Source: Robiginitomaculum sp.
GTDB taxonomy: Bacteria > Pseudomonadota > Alphaproteobacteria > Caulobacterales > Maricaulaceae
Length of the DNA stretch: 64,000 nucleotides
Reading direction: 5' to 3'
NCBI GenBank assembly: GCA_026982415.1
Contig: JALSHE010000106.1
Location: 1 to 64,000, forward strand
Below are positions 17,297 to 25,636 of this stretch, piece by piece. The translations under genes were made by a program, and so were the position numbers. A model generated the notes under the pieces. That model ran no database searches. It was not told the origin of the DNA and saw only the letters and a program-made list of their open reading frames with translations. Within the stretch, counting starts at the first letter, position 1, and the number at the start of each line of letters is the position of its first letter.

Positions 17297-17830
17297 TTAA
17301 GACGGTACAAAATCCAGCGCTACGCCGTTATTGCAATAGCGCAAGCCCGTTGGTTTGGGGCCGTCTTTGAAAACATGGCCTTGGTGAGCGCCGCATCTGG
17401 CGCAGTGATATTCGGTACGCGGAACCAGCATTTTGAAATCGCGCTTGGTTTCGATATTGCCTTTGATTGGCTGCCAAAAACTCGGCCAGCCTGTGCCGCT
17501 TTCATATTTGGCGACACTTTCAAACAAAGGCAAACCACAGGCGGCACAGTTAAATGTGCCGGCGCGTTTTTCACTATTCAGCGGAGAAGAGCCGGGGCGT
17601 TCGGTGCCCTCTTTGCGCATGACATAAAACTCTTGCTCGGTCAGCCGGGTTTTCCACTCGGATTTCTTGATAGCTTTCCAGTCGATATTCGAACTCATTT
17701 TCATATCCTTCTCAGTATGCTTTTCGCCCTTATCATTATGAGCATAGCTTACCCCTGTGCCAAGTCCACCTGCCGCCGCCAAGGACGCACTCGCAATTAC
17801 AAAATTTCTACGGTTCATATTGGGGTTCAT
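17297..17830 (-). CDS. msrB: Peptide-methionine (R)-S-oxide reductase, Tat-exported
   Basis: Repairs oxidised methionine (R-sulfoxide) in proteins. The catalytic cysteine is in RYCNNGVALDF near the C-terminus, and two zinc-binding CxxC pairs are visible (CAACG, CARCG), with GTGWPSFWQPI between. The N-terminus NRRNFVIASASLAAAGG is a twin-arginine signal peptide, so the enzyme should act in the periplasm; most MsrB proteins are cytosolic. GGAG is 6 bases before the ATG at 17830, which I prefer to the ATG four codons upstream that overlaps that site. It lies between the marR-ubiD pair and ubiA on the same strand. Confidence 0.93.
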   Translation of the reverse strand: MNPNMNRRNFVIASASLAAAGGLGTGVSYAHNDKGEKHTEKDMKMSSNIDWKAIKKSEWKTRLTEQEFYVMRKEGTERPGSSPLNSEKRAGTFNCAACGLPLFESVAKYESGTGWPSFWQPIKGNIETKRDFKMLVPRTEYHCARCGAHQGHVFKDGPKPTGLRYCNNGVALDFVPS

Positions 17831-17887
17831 ATTGGTCTCCATTTTGGGACTTTATACCGACATTTACGATTAACCGCACTACACGGA

Positions 17888-18850
17888 TCATAACAAATTC
17901 GCGAGGCTTGGTAGAGCAAGGCCAAAAACAAGCAGCAATCCTGCCGTCCGGTTTGATTTGAATAATTGCAAGCAGCTTGCGTTATTATCGGGTTTTATTT
18001 TCTTAAACTGCCAAAACAGGTGTAACGCAAATGGCAATATTACCAGAATTGGGGCGATGATAAAAGTCGCCATATCTGAATGCATAGTCAAAATCACTGC
18101 GTTCAATATCAAAATAACGGTAATGGTATACAGCCACCCAATCCATTTTTTTGCTTTATCGCCAAACAACCGTGCCGTAGATTTAACGCCTATCATGGCG
18201 TCGTCCTCTACATCTTGGCAGGCATATATCGTGTCATAACCAATCGTCCAAAATACCAGCCCGGCATAGAGCAAAAACAGGGGTAAACTCACCACCCCCG
18301 TCTTGGCCGTATAAGCCACCAAGACCGCCCAATTAAATGTCAGCCCAAGCCAGGCTTGCGGCCAATAGGTGATGCGCTTTATGAACGGGTAAGCCGCCAC
18401 CAATGCCACAGACGACACGGCAATAATTTGAGCCAAGCGCGGGAAAAATGCCAATACGGCTAGCCCGACCAAGCATTGCATCACCAGCCAAAGCCAAGCT
18501 TGCTTTACGGTTACGCTCCCTGCGGGCAAAGGTCTCAACGCAGTCCGTTCGACCTGTTTATCCAAATCCCGGTCAACAATATCATTATAGGTACACCCCG
18601 CACCCCGCATAGCTACGGCACCAATAGCTATCAGCACAGCCCATTTCACATCCGCTGACGAAAATCCGACGCTCAAAGCCGCAAAGCAAATCCCAATCCA
18701 GCCCGGCAGAGCCAGCAACCAAAACCCGATGGGGCGGTCATAGCGCGATAGGCGCAAATAAGGGCGCATACGTTCTGGCATATGCTCAACCCAACCGCCT
18801 TGTACGCTGTCTTTTATGGTTTGGTCTTGTGTCACGCAATTATCTTTCAT
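17888..18850 (-). CDS. ubiA: 4-hydroxybenzoate polyprenyltransferase
   Basis: Integral membrane enzyme attaching the polyprenyl chain to 4-hydroxybenzoate in ubiquinone synthesis. The first Asp-rich Mg-diphosphate motif is NDIVDRDLD, and the second is in ACQDVEDDAMIGVKSTA. About eight to nine hydrophobic helices are present, with RYDRPIGFWLLALPGW early. The length of 320 is typical. It is followed downstream by msrB and, further on, ubiD. Confidence 0.93.
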   Translation of the reverse strand: MKDNCVTQDQTIKDSVQGGWVEHMPERMRPYLRLSRYDRPIGFWLLALPGWIGICFAALSVGFSSADVKWAVLIAIGAVAMRGAGCTYNDIVDRDLDKQVERTALRPLPAGSVTVKQAWLWLVMQCLVGLAVLAFFPRLAQIIAVSSVALVAAYPFIKRITYWPQAWLGLTFNWAVLVAYTAKTGVVSLPLFLLYAGLVFWTIGYDTIYACQDVEDDAMIGVKSTARLFGDKAKKWIGWLYTITVILILNAVILTMHSDMATFIIAPILVILPFALHLFWQFKKIKPDNNASCLQLFKSNRTAGLLLVFGLALPSLANLL

Positions 18851-18858
18851 TTTCGCCT

Positions 18859-18944
18859 GTAGGGTGGATTAGCGCTCTTGCGCGTAATCCACCGCGCGGT
18901 GGGTGCCAAAGGTGGATTACGGCGGAGAGCCTAATCCACCCTAC
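18859..18944. repeat. Nested inverted repeat (REP/MITE-like intergenic element)
   Basis: Outer arms GTAGGGTGGATTAG (18859-18872) and CTAATCCACCCTAC (18931-18944) are perfect 14-base inverted repeats. Inner arms CGTAATCCACC (18883-18893) and GGTGGATTACG (18911-18921) form a second pair, each half thus being its own small hairpin. It sits between divergent ubiA and rsmE. Similar short GGTGGATTA-type palindromes are scattered in many proteobacterial genomes. No coding capacity. Confidence 0.8.
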
Positions 18945-18998
18945 ATTCTTGACTAATTAGGGGGTGATTAGCACAGAAATTTCGACTATAAAGCCCCT

Positions 18999-19727
18999 AT
19001 GAGAAAGTTTTACAAATTGCCGCGCCTATATGTAATGGATGCTTTGGCGTGCGGCGGCACGCTTGTCTTTGACAAAGCTCAAAGCCATTATCTGGCGCGG
19101 GTGCTGCGCCGCAAAATTGACGACCAAGTCCGCCTATTTAACGGACGCGACGGTGAATATTTGGCCACGATTTCGCAAACTTCTAAGCAAAAACTAACTT
19201 TATCCGTAGACGAGCAAACCCGCCCCTTTAAACCTGCACCCGACATCTGGCTGTTGTTTGCGCCAATTAAGCCCAAGCGCAATGTGTTCAGTGTCGAGAA
19301 AGCCACAGAGCTGGGCGCTGCGCTCATCCAACCCGTCATCACCGCCCGCACCACCGCCAAAATCAACATGGATAAAATGCAAGCCCATACCATAGAAGCC
19401 GCCGAGCAAACTGAACGGCTCGACCTACCCTGCTTAGGCGAGCCGCAAAAACTGGCGGACTTATTGGCAGACTGGGACGAAACTCGCACCTTGATATTTG
19501 CCGACGAAGCGGGAGACGCAAAGCCTGCCGCCAAAACCCTGGCCAAAATCAAAGCCCCCGCCGCAATTCTCATCGGCCCCGAAGGCGGCTTCACAGAGGC
19601 GGAGCGCCAAACCCTACGCGCCAAATTTTATTGCACCCCCATAAGCCTAGGCCCCAGGATCCTACGCGCCGACACCGCCGCCGCCGCTACCTTGGCGCTG
19701 TGGCAAGCGGTGAGTGGGGATTGGTAA
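18999..19727 (+). CDS. rsmE: 16S rRNA m3U1498 methyltransferase
   Basis: SPOUT-class enzyme methylating U1498 of 16S rRNA with S-adenosylmethionine. Seen are the N-terminal PUA-like part (QSHYLARVLRRKIDDQVRLF) and the SPOUT knot: FSVEKATELGA, ERLDLPCLGEP, ILIGPEGGFTEAERQ and SLGPRILRADTAAAATLALW. Length 242 is standard. No clear ribosome site precedes the ATG; an in-frame ATG at codon 13 is possible. Confidence 0.93.
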   Translation: MRKFYKLPRLYVMDALACGGTLVFDKAQSHYLARVLRRKIDDQVRLFNGRDGEYLATISQTSKQKLTLSVDEQTRPFKPAPDIWLLFAPIKPKRNVFSVEKATELGAALIQPVITARTTAKINMDKMQAHTIEAAEQTERLDLPCLGEPQKLADLLADWDETRTLIFADEAGDAKPAAKTLAKIKAPAAILIGPEGGFTEAERQTLRAKFYCTPISLGPRILRADTAAAATLALWQAVSGDW

Positions 19728-19804
19728 TGTGTTTAGCCCGTGACAGGCTTGCAATTACAGGTTAAACTAAAGTTCAAGGATGAATGACAGTATTGGGAGA
19801 TAAT

Positions 19805-20982
19805 ATGCAAAACTGGTTTGCCAAGAGTGTTTTAATATTGATGTTTGCCGTGCAGGGAACCCATTTCGCGCAGGCTGCGCCAGCACACAAGAGCTTAAGA
19901 CAATTTACGCAAGTTATAAAACGGCAATTGACAGCGGCGATTACAAGCAAGCTTATGTCATTGCCCAGGACGTTTGGGAGGCCTCGGAAACCAGTTTGGG
20001 CGCCTCTAAACAAACCGGAGATTTTGCTTATAATTATGCCGTACTTGGCAAAGCATTCACAGGGGTTTCGCGCCATAAAACTGTTGAAAAAGCTTTTGAG
20101 CGAAGCTTGGAGCTTGTTAATTTACACGGCACGAAAGCCAATGAGATTAGCTTACAAAGACAAGTCGATTTTGCTTTATATTGGACGCAGATAAACAAAC
20201 GGAAAAAAGCAGAGGCATTGCTGGCAAGTGCAGAAAAACTGGCGCAGTCTGCGGGTTTAACCCACTCAAAACCTTATGCACTTTTAATGTCAGAGAAATC
20301 AGGCATGGTCTATAAAAAGAAAAAATACCAAAATGCAGAAACATATGCCCAAACCGCCCTTGATATTTATGAAACCCTGAACCTGTCAAATACGAAAGGT
20401 GCTTATGAAGCAATTTACAAACGAGCCTTGGCACAAGTGAAATTAAAGAAATGGCGCCCGGCAATGCTCGAGTTTGAGAAAATATACACCAATATGGACG
20501 GCGTTTTAAAGCCAACAAACGCTCTTGTGGGAAAAGCATTTTTGCAAAGTTCTACACCCAAGCGTGAATATGTTAAAGAAAACGACATCAAGCGCACAGA
20601 CTTGGTAGATGTGTTAAGCTGTTTCAGATGCTGGCCCAACTTTGATATAAAGCATCGGCCAAATCTCAAAAAGGGGCATGGATTTCGCTATAAAAGAGTT
20701 GCACCCCAAATGCCGCCGGGGGCGCTGGCTTCAGGCTTTGTGGTACTGATGTATGATGTGGACGAAAAGGGCACGCCGGAAAACGTCCGTATCGTCCAGG
20801 CCTCACACAGAAAAATGTTTGATAAAGCCAGCGTGTACGCATTACAGCAATGGAAAATCACGCAATCTGATACAGGCAAAACGGTGACCAATATGAAAGA
20901 CCTTGTTACACAAATGACATTTATGTTAACGGGTCGTCGGGGGCAGTTGCTTGATTTTTATGGACGCGAAATTGAAAAATAG
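19805..20982 (+). pseudogene. Exported TPR / TonB-C-terminal-domain protein, frameshifted near the signal peptide
   Basis: The ATG at 19805 has a strong GGGAG site and encodes a signal peptide (MQNWFAKSVLILMFAVQGTH...FAQAA). That frame then reads non-protein-like sequence and ends at 20194. The plausible mature protein lies in another frame from about 19888 (TQELKTIYASYKTAIDSGDY...) and runs to 20982; joining them needs a -1 shift (one missing base) around 19878-19890. The main frame has TPR-like helices (residues KAEALLASAEKLAQ, AETYAQTALDIYE) and a C-terminal TonB-type domain (VVLMYDVDEKGTPENVRIV). Without the shift the only start is a weak TTG at 19996, giving no export signal. It could be a recent mutation, sequencing error or phase variation; there is no long homopolymer at the junction. 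Confidence 0.7.
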
Positions 20983-20995
20983 TGTATAGGGGGGC

Positions 20996-21886
20996 ATGAG
21001 CAACTCTGCCCCACCATTCGCCTTATTCATTCGCGGCTCCAATGCCGTTATTTTCGATTTATCTGATCAGCTCGGCTTCGAGATGCCGATGCAGGCTTTG
21101 GCCGTATCCGTATTCGAAGACGGGGCTGATATGATGTTTGTGCAAGCATTATTTGAAACCGAAACTGAGGCACGGGCTTGTGCGGATGCATTAGATTTGG
21201 CCGGGCTTGAGCATTCAATCTCCCGGTTGCCGGACGAGGATTGGACATCAAAATCCCAAGCCGGATTGCCGCCCGTTGAGGCGGGGCGGTTCTTTATTTA
21301 TGGTGCCCATGATGGGGATAATATCCCTATGCATACGCCTTACCCCATACGCATAGATGCGGGACTGGCTTTTGGGACAGGGCATCACGGCACGACCAAG
21401 GGCTGTTTACTGGCGTTCGAGGATTTATGTGCGCCGCGCTCTAAGGTTAAGAAAATCGCCCATTGGCCAGAGACTATTCTCGACCTTGGTTGTGGGTCGG
21501 GCGTACTCGCCATTGCTGCGGCAAAATCTCTGAACCGTGCCGTGTTGGCGTCTGATGTTGACATGGACGCGGTGGAGGTAACCGCCGAGAACGCCTGCAT
21601 CAATGATGTGGGTGGCCGCGTTACCGCCGTGCAAGCAGACGGTATTGCCGGGACAGATAAATTCGATCTGATCTTTGCAAACATCTTGGCCGGGCCGTTG
21701 ATGGTATTGGCGCCGGATATAACTGAGGCATTGGCAGAGGGCGGCCACGTAATTCTTGCTGGACTGCTTGACGCGCAAGCGGATAAAGTTATCGCGTGTT
21801 ATATGGCCTGTGGTTTACACCTCGTGCGGCGCGCTAGCCTTGACGGTTGGACTATTCTAACGATGGCGTATTTGCACAAACTCTAG
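20996..21886 (+). CDS. prmA: Ribosomal protein L11 methyltransferase
   Basis: Trimethylates L11 lysines and N-terminus. The class I methyltransferase core reads GLAFGTGHHGTTKGCLLAFE, ILDLGCGSGVLAIAAAK (SAM loop) and FDLIFANILAGPLMVLAPDI, the NILA motif being diagnostic. Length 296 is normal. GGGGGG lies directly before the ATG, 13 bases after the frameshifted TPR gene. Its last 30 bases overlap the tail of the minus-strand ribbon-helix-helix gene. Confidence 0.94.
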   Translation: MSNSAPPFALFIRGSNAVIFDLSDQLGFEMPMQALAVSVFEDGADMMFVQALFETETEARACADALDLAGLEHSISRLPDEDWTSKSQAGLPPVEAGRFFIYGAHDGDNIPMHTPYPIRIDAGLAFGTGHHGTTKGCLLAFEDLCAPRSKVKKIAHWPETILDLGCGSGVLAIAAAKSLNRAVLASDVDMDAVEVTAENACINDVGGRVTAVQADGIAGTDKFDLIFANILAGPLMVLAPDITEALAEGGHVILAGLLDAQADKVIACYMACGLHLVRRASLDGWTILTMAYLHKL

Positions 21887-22090
21887 TGCATATAAACGCA
21901 GATAAGCCGCCAAGCCGTGGGGGCTGTCCGATTGGGTGCGCTCATCATCAAGCGCCGCAATAAACGCTGCCAAAGCGCGTCCATCTTTTTCCGCCGCCTC
22001 ATCTATAACGTCCCAAAATTCAACTTCCAGCGCAATAGACGTGCGGTGAGCATGGATAGATATTGAGCGTTTTTGCTTAGGTTTTGTCAT
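21857..22090 (-). CDS. Ribbon-helix-helix domain protein
   Basis: A 77-residue protein: KRSISIHAHRTSIALEVEFW forms the beta strand and first helix, then VIDEAAEKDGRALAAFIAAL, matching the small alphaproteobacterial RHH group that sits beside fumC. Probably a DNA-binding dimer; target unknown. Its start overlaps the DUF4169 gene by 14 bases, so fumC, DUF4169 and this gene form one minus-strand operon. Confidence 0.82.
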   Translation of the reverse strand: MTKPKQKRSISIHAHRTSIALEVEFWDVIDEAAEKDGRALAAFIAALDDERTQSDSPHGLAAYLRLYALEFVQIRHR

Positions 22091-22262
22091 CTAGCTTGTG
22101 CGCGTCTATATGCTCGGTTTGTTGCGTTTTTTCAAAGTCGTCTAGTCGTTTATCTGACTTTCTGCGCCCAAATTTCTTGCGGTTTTCTGCGGCCTTGATT
22201 TCTTTCTTGGCATAGCCCGCACGTTTCTTTGCTGCTTTGAAATTTATGACATTGTCTGTCAT
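22077..22262 (-). CDS. DUF4169 family small basic protein
   Basis: A 61-residue, lysine/arginine-rich protein: [20 protein letters not shown], then [19 protein letters not shown]. The INFxxAKK and AENRxKFGR pattern is that of DUF4169, a family found almost only in alphaproteobacteria next to fumC. Function unknown. Its ATG overlaps the fumC stop by 4 bases, indicating coupling. Confidence 0.83.
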   Translation of the reverse strand: MTDNVINFKAAKKRAGYAKKEIKAAENRKKFGRRKSDKRLDDFEKTQQTEHIDAHKLDDKT

Positions 22263-23668
22263 TTTTTAGGGCCAATCATTAGTTTGGGTTTCACTACTTT
22301 GTCAAATTCGGCTTCGGTGACAAAACCAAGGCGCACGGCCTCGACCCGCAGAGTAGTACCGTTTTTGTGAGCAGTTTTTGCGACTTTTGTCGCATTATCA
22401 TAGCCGATGGTCGGGGCGAGAGCGGTGACCAGCATCAATGATCTATCGAGCAGGGTTTTGATCTGGTCTTCATTGGCCGTAATACCAACGACACAGCGCT
22501 CTGCAAAACTGACGCAAACATCGGACAAAAGACGAATGCTCTGATCCATATTATAAATCATAACCGGCTTGTAGACGTTAAGCTCGAAATGGCCTTGGGA
22601 ACCTGCCACGGTCATGGTGGTGTTATTGCCCATGACTTGGGTGCAGACCATGGTCATGGCTTCCACCTGGGTCGGGTTGACTTTGCCCGGCATAATGGAC
22701 GAGCCGGGTTCATTGGCCGGCAGGGAAATCTCTCCAAGGCCGGAGCGCGGCCCGGAGGCGAGAAAGCGGATGTCGTTGGAAATTTTATATAAGCTGGCCG
22801 CCACAGTGTTGAGCGCACCGTGGCACGAGACGAATGCATCATGGGCGGCGAGGGCTTCAAACTTATTGGGTGCGGTTTTAAACGGCAATTTGGTATAACT
22901 CGCCACTTCGGCGGCGAACATTTTGGCGAAAGCTGGTTTGGTGTTGAGGCCAGTGCCAACCGCCGTGCCGCCTTGGGCAAGGGGCATTAATTCTTTTAGT
23001 CCCGCTTTGACCCGCTTAATCCCGTAGTCCATTTGCGCCACATAACCGGAAAATTCTTGGCCTAATGTGACGGGTGTCGCATCTTGGGTGTGGGTACGCC
23101 CAATTTTGATAATCTTCTTAAATTCTTGGGATTTATCGTTCAGCGCATTACGCAAAACCGCCATAGCGGGCAGAAGGCGGTGATGGATTTCCTCGGCGGC
23201 TGCGATATGCATAGCGGTCGGGAAGGTGTCGTTGGAGCTTTGCCCCATATTGACATGGTCATTGGGGTGTACCGGGTCTTTGGAGCCGACAACGCCGCCC
23301 AGAATTTCAATGGCGCGGTTAGCGATAACTTCATTGGCATTCATATTGCTCTGGGTACCTGAACCCGTTTGCCACACGGAAAGCGGGAAATTATCATCTA
23401 ATTTGCCTTCTGCCACATCAGATGCGGCGCGGACAATGGCTTTGGCGCGTTTGGCGTCCAGATCTTTGAGGGCGCGGTTGGTCAGGGCGGCAGAGCGTTT
23501 GACAATGCCCAGCGCACGGACAACCGCTTTTGGCATAATCTCGATACCAATGGGAAAATTGATTAAGGAGCGCGCCGTTTGCGCCCCATAATATTTATCT
23601 GCCGGAACCTTCAGCTTGCCAAAACTATCGGATTCGGTTCTGGTCGCATTTGAGCGTGTCTTTGTCAT
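22259..23668 (-). CDS. fumC: Class II fumarate hydratase
   Basis: Interconverts fumarate and malate in the TCA cycle; iron-free, oxygen-stable class. The signature [16 protein letters not shown], the N-terminal [25 protein letters not shown] and the [13 protein letters not shown] and [20 protein letters not shown] motifs are all present. Length 469 is typical. First gene of the fumC-DUF4169-RHH operon; sspB ends 50 bases upstream on the same strand. Confidence 0.96.
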   Translation of the reverse strand: MTKTRSNATRTESDSFGKLKVPADKYYGAQTARSLINFPIGIEIMPKAVVRALGIVKRSAALTNRALKDLDAKRAKAIVRAASDVAEGKLDDNFPLSVWQTGSGTQSNMNANEVIANRAIEILGGVVGSKDPVHPNDHVNMGQSSNDTFPTAMHIAAAEEIHHRLLPAMAVLRNALNDKSQEFKKIIKIGRTHTQDATPVTLGQEFSGYVAQMDYGIKRVKAGLKELMPLAQGGTAVGTGLNTKPAFAKMFAAEVASYTKLPFKTAPNKFEALAAHDAFVSCHGALNTVAASLYKISNDIRFLASGPRSGLGEISLPANEPGSSIMPGKVNPTQVEAMTMVCTQVMGNNTTMTVAGSQGHFELNVYKPVMIYNMDQSIRLLSDVCVSFAERCVVGITANEDQIKTLLDRSLMLVTALAPTIGYDNATKVAKTAHKNGTTLRVEAVRLGFVTEAEFDKVVKPKLMIGPKK

Positions 23669-23718
23669 GAGTATTCTCTGTAATTGGCCCTGTAAATGTA
23701 ATTGCCCTGCAAACTTAA

Positions 23719-24330
23719 CTATTTCTTACGAAAGGCATCAAGGCTGACGACTTTGTTTGCATCATCTTGCTTTTCGTCTTTTTTGGCACCCTTTTTAGCC
23801 GCGCCCTTTGATTTTTCGGCCTTTGGCTTTTCCGGGTTCTTTTTTGGTTTTGGCGTAGACTTAACTGCCTGAGGGCTTGAATTGGGTTTTGCTGCGGGTT
23901 CTGGATTTAGCTTGGCCAAGGTCAGGGGTGTTTTTGGTTTGGCCTCGACCGCGTCGCTCATTTCTTCGGGTGGGTCGAACTGCATAGCGAAGCCGACGCT
24001 CGGGTCGTGAAATCGTGTGATTGCTGTGTAGGGGACAGACAAATATTTTGGCACGCCACCAAATTTCAAAGTGACTTCAAAACTATCGTCATGAGCCTTT
24101 AGATCCCAGTACTGGTGCTCAAGCACTATGGTAACTTCTTCGGTATACTTTTTCGCCAAACTTTCGTCGATGTCCACCCCTGGATAGCGGGTTAAAAACG
24201 TAATGTAAAAATGATGGGCGCCGGGCAAGCCGTCCTCGCGGATTACACGGCGAATGGCATCACGCACAACGCCCCTAAGAGCCAATTGCGTCATGCGGTC
24301 ATAATTCATCAAATCTTGTGACAAGGTCAT
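23719..24330 (-). CDS. sspB: SspB-family ClpXP adaptor protein
   Basis: A 203-residue protein whose first 140 residues match the alphaproteobacterial SspB fold that delivers ssrA-tagged and other substrates to Clp[47 protein letters not shown] and [21 protein letters not shown]. The C-terminal about 60 residues are a lysine/proline-rich linker ([20 protein letters not shown]) ending in [12 protein letters not shown], the short tail that docks on ClpX. Next to fumC, as in related genomes. Confidence 0.92.
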   Translation of the reverse strand: MTLSQDLMNYDRMTQLALRGVVRDAIRRVIREDGLPGAHHFYITFLTRYPGVDIDESLAKKYTEEVTIVLEHQYWDLKAHDDSFEVTLKFGGVPKYLSVPYTAITRFHDPSVGFAMQFDPPEEMSDAVEAKPKTPLTLAKLNPEPAAKPNSSPQAVKSTPKPKKNPEKPKAEKSKGAAKKGAKKDEKQDDANKVVSLDAFRKK

Positions 24331-24517
24331 CCTCCTTAGTATTAGCGCTAACTTACGCTTTCCAAGTAAATATGCAACCGTGATTTCGGGAGAGAATGCC
24401 CAAAATCGCGCGCCTATAAAGGGGTGTAACGACTAATTAAGCATAAAGAGCAGGCGAATTTTAAGCGTTTTGGCATAAAGAATGCCCAGTTAAAGATATT
24501 ATGTGGATCAGAATGTT

Positions 24518-25636
24518 ATGACAGACATAATCGCAGACATGCGGGATAAATTGCAGGATGACACACCGCCGCCCCGGGGGCGTTTGGCTTGGCTTGGCTC
24601 TGTGCGCATGTTGGTGATTACCATTATTGCACTTGGCTATGCCTCGACCATGCCGCGCGGGCCAGGCAATGCAGAATATTTCAACATGTTTGGTTACGAC
24701 CCTAGCTGGTATGGCATTCAAATTATCTTTATGATCAGTGGATTCTTGGCCTTGCGCAGTTTGCATCGGCACGGGTCGGCTGGTAAATTATTGTTGTCAC
24801 GCATGGGGCGCAATCTCCCGGCTTTGGCCGTATTTGCCGGCATTGTGATTTTGGTATTGTTCCCTTTATTCGGTGTTCCACTGGGTTCAGGTGAGACCCG
24901 GCTTGACCAGCACATGTGGTATTTCATTAAAGTGGTCTCTTGCTTTGATCCGGCTGTCGTTACGCCCGGCCTACTCGACAATGCGCTGTATATGTGTATC
25001 GTACAGGGGGGTATTTGGACATTTCGCTGGGGGTTAATCGCATTTTGTGCAACGGCTTTACTGTGGGCTCTTGGCGGGTTGAGAAACCCGCGTATGTTGG
25101 CTCTGCTCGCACTGGGCATGACTATGCTGTATGCTGCGATTGTGGTTTTTTCTGTCCATAATCCTGACGTGGTATTTGGACATTTCATGGGAGCTTTGGT
25201 CACTGGTTTGCGGCTCGGCTGGATGTATATGGTCGGCATGTGTCTTTATGCTTACAGAGAGACCCTGCCCCGTTCATTGGCCATACCGTCCGGTTTGCTG
25301 GCCTTGGCTGCCGTACAATATCTATTCTTGCCCTGGACACCTTTCATCGAAATTAGTGCCGAAATCGGCCTCGGATATTTGGTGTTCTTGGCTATGACAA
25401 GCCGCCTGCAAGTGCCAAAGCGTATTGGTAAATTGCCGGACTTGTCGCTCGGGCTTTATATTTACAACTGGCCTGCTGCGCAAATCGTTTTGCTCATGCT
25501 ACCGACCTTAACTCCGTACAAACTCTTTGCCGTATCATTTCCGGTTACAGTATTTTTATCTTATGTCACATGGCGTCTGGTCACCCGGAAAATCAACTTT
25601 AGCCTTGGCAGATTTTTACAGCCTCAATCCGCGTAG
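24518..25636 (+). CDS. Acyltransferase-3-like membrane protein, catalytic His replaced
   Basis: A 372-residue protein with about ten hydrophobic helices matching the acyltransferase-3 layout: an early VRMLVITIIALGY helix, then WYGIQIIFMISGFLALRSL and LLLSRMGRNLPALAVF. In active members an Arg in the first helix is followed 11 residues later by His; here the codon is TAT (Tyr). It may be inactive, a carrier, or use another residue. The GTG five codons upstream is a poorer start than the ATG at 24518. Its last 13 bases overlap the convergent M1 peptidase gene. Confidence 0.72.
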   Translation: MTDIIADMRDKLQDDTPPPRGRLAWLGSVRMLVITIIALGYASTMPRGPGNAEYFNMFGYDPSWYGIQIIFMISGFLALRSLHRHGSAGKLLLSRMGRNLPALAVFAGIVILVLFPLFGVPLGSGETRLDQHMWYFIKVVSCFDPAVVTPGLLDNALYMCIVQGGIWTFRWGLIAFCATALLWALGGLRNPRMLALLALGMTMLYAAIVVFSVHNPDVVFGHFMGALVTGLRLGWMYMVGMCLYAYRETLPRSLAIPSGLLALAAVQYLFLPWTPFIEISAEIGLGYLVFLAMTSRLQVPKRIGKLPDLSLGLYIYNWPAAQIVLLMLPTLTPYKLFAVSFPVTVFLSYVTWRLVTRKINFSLGRFLQPQSA

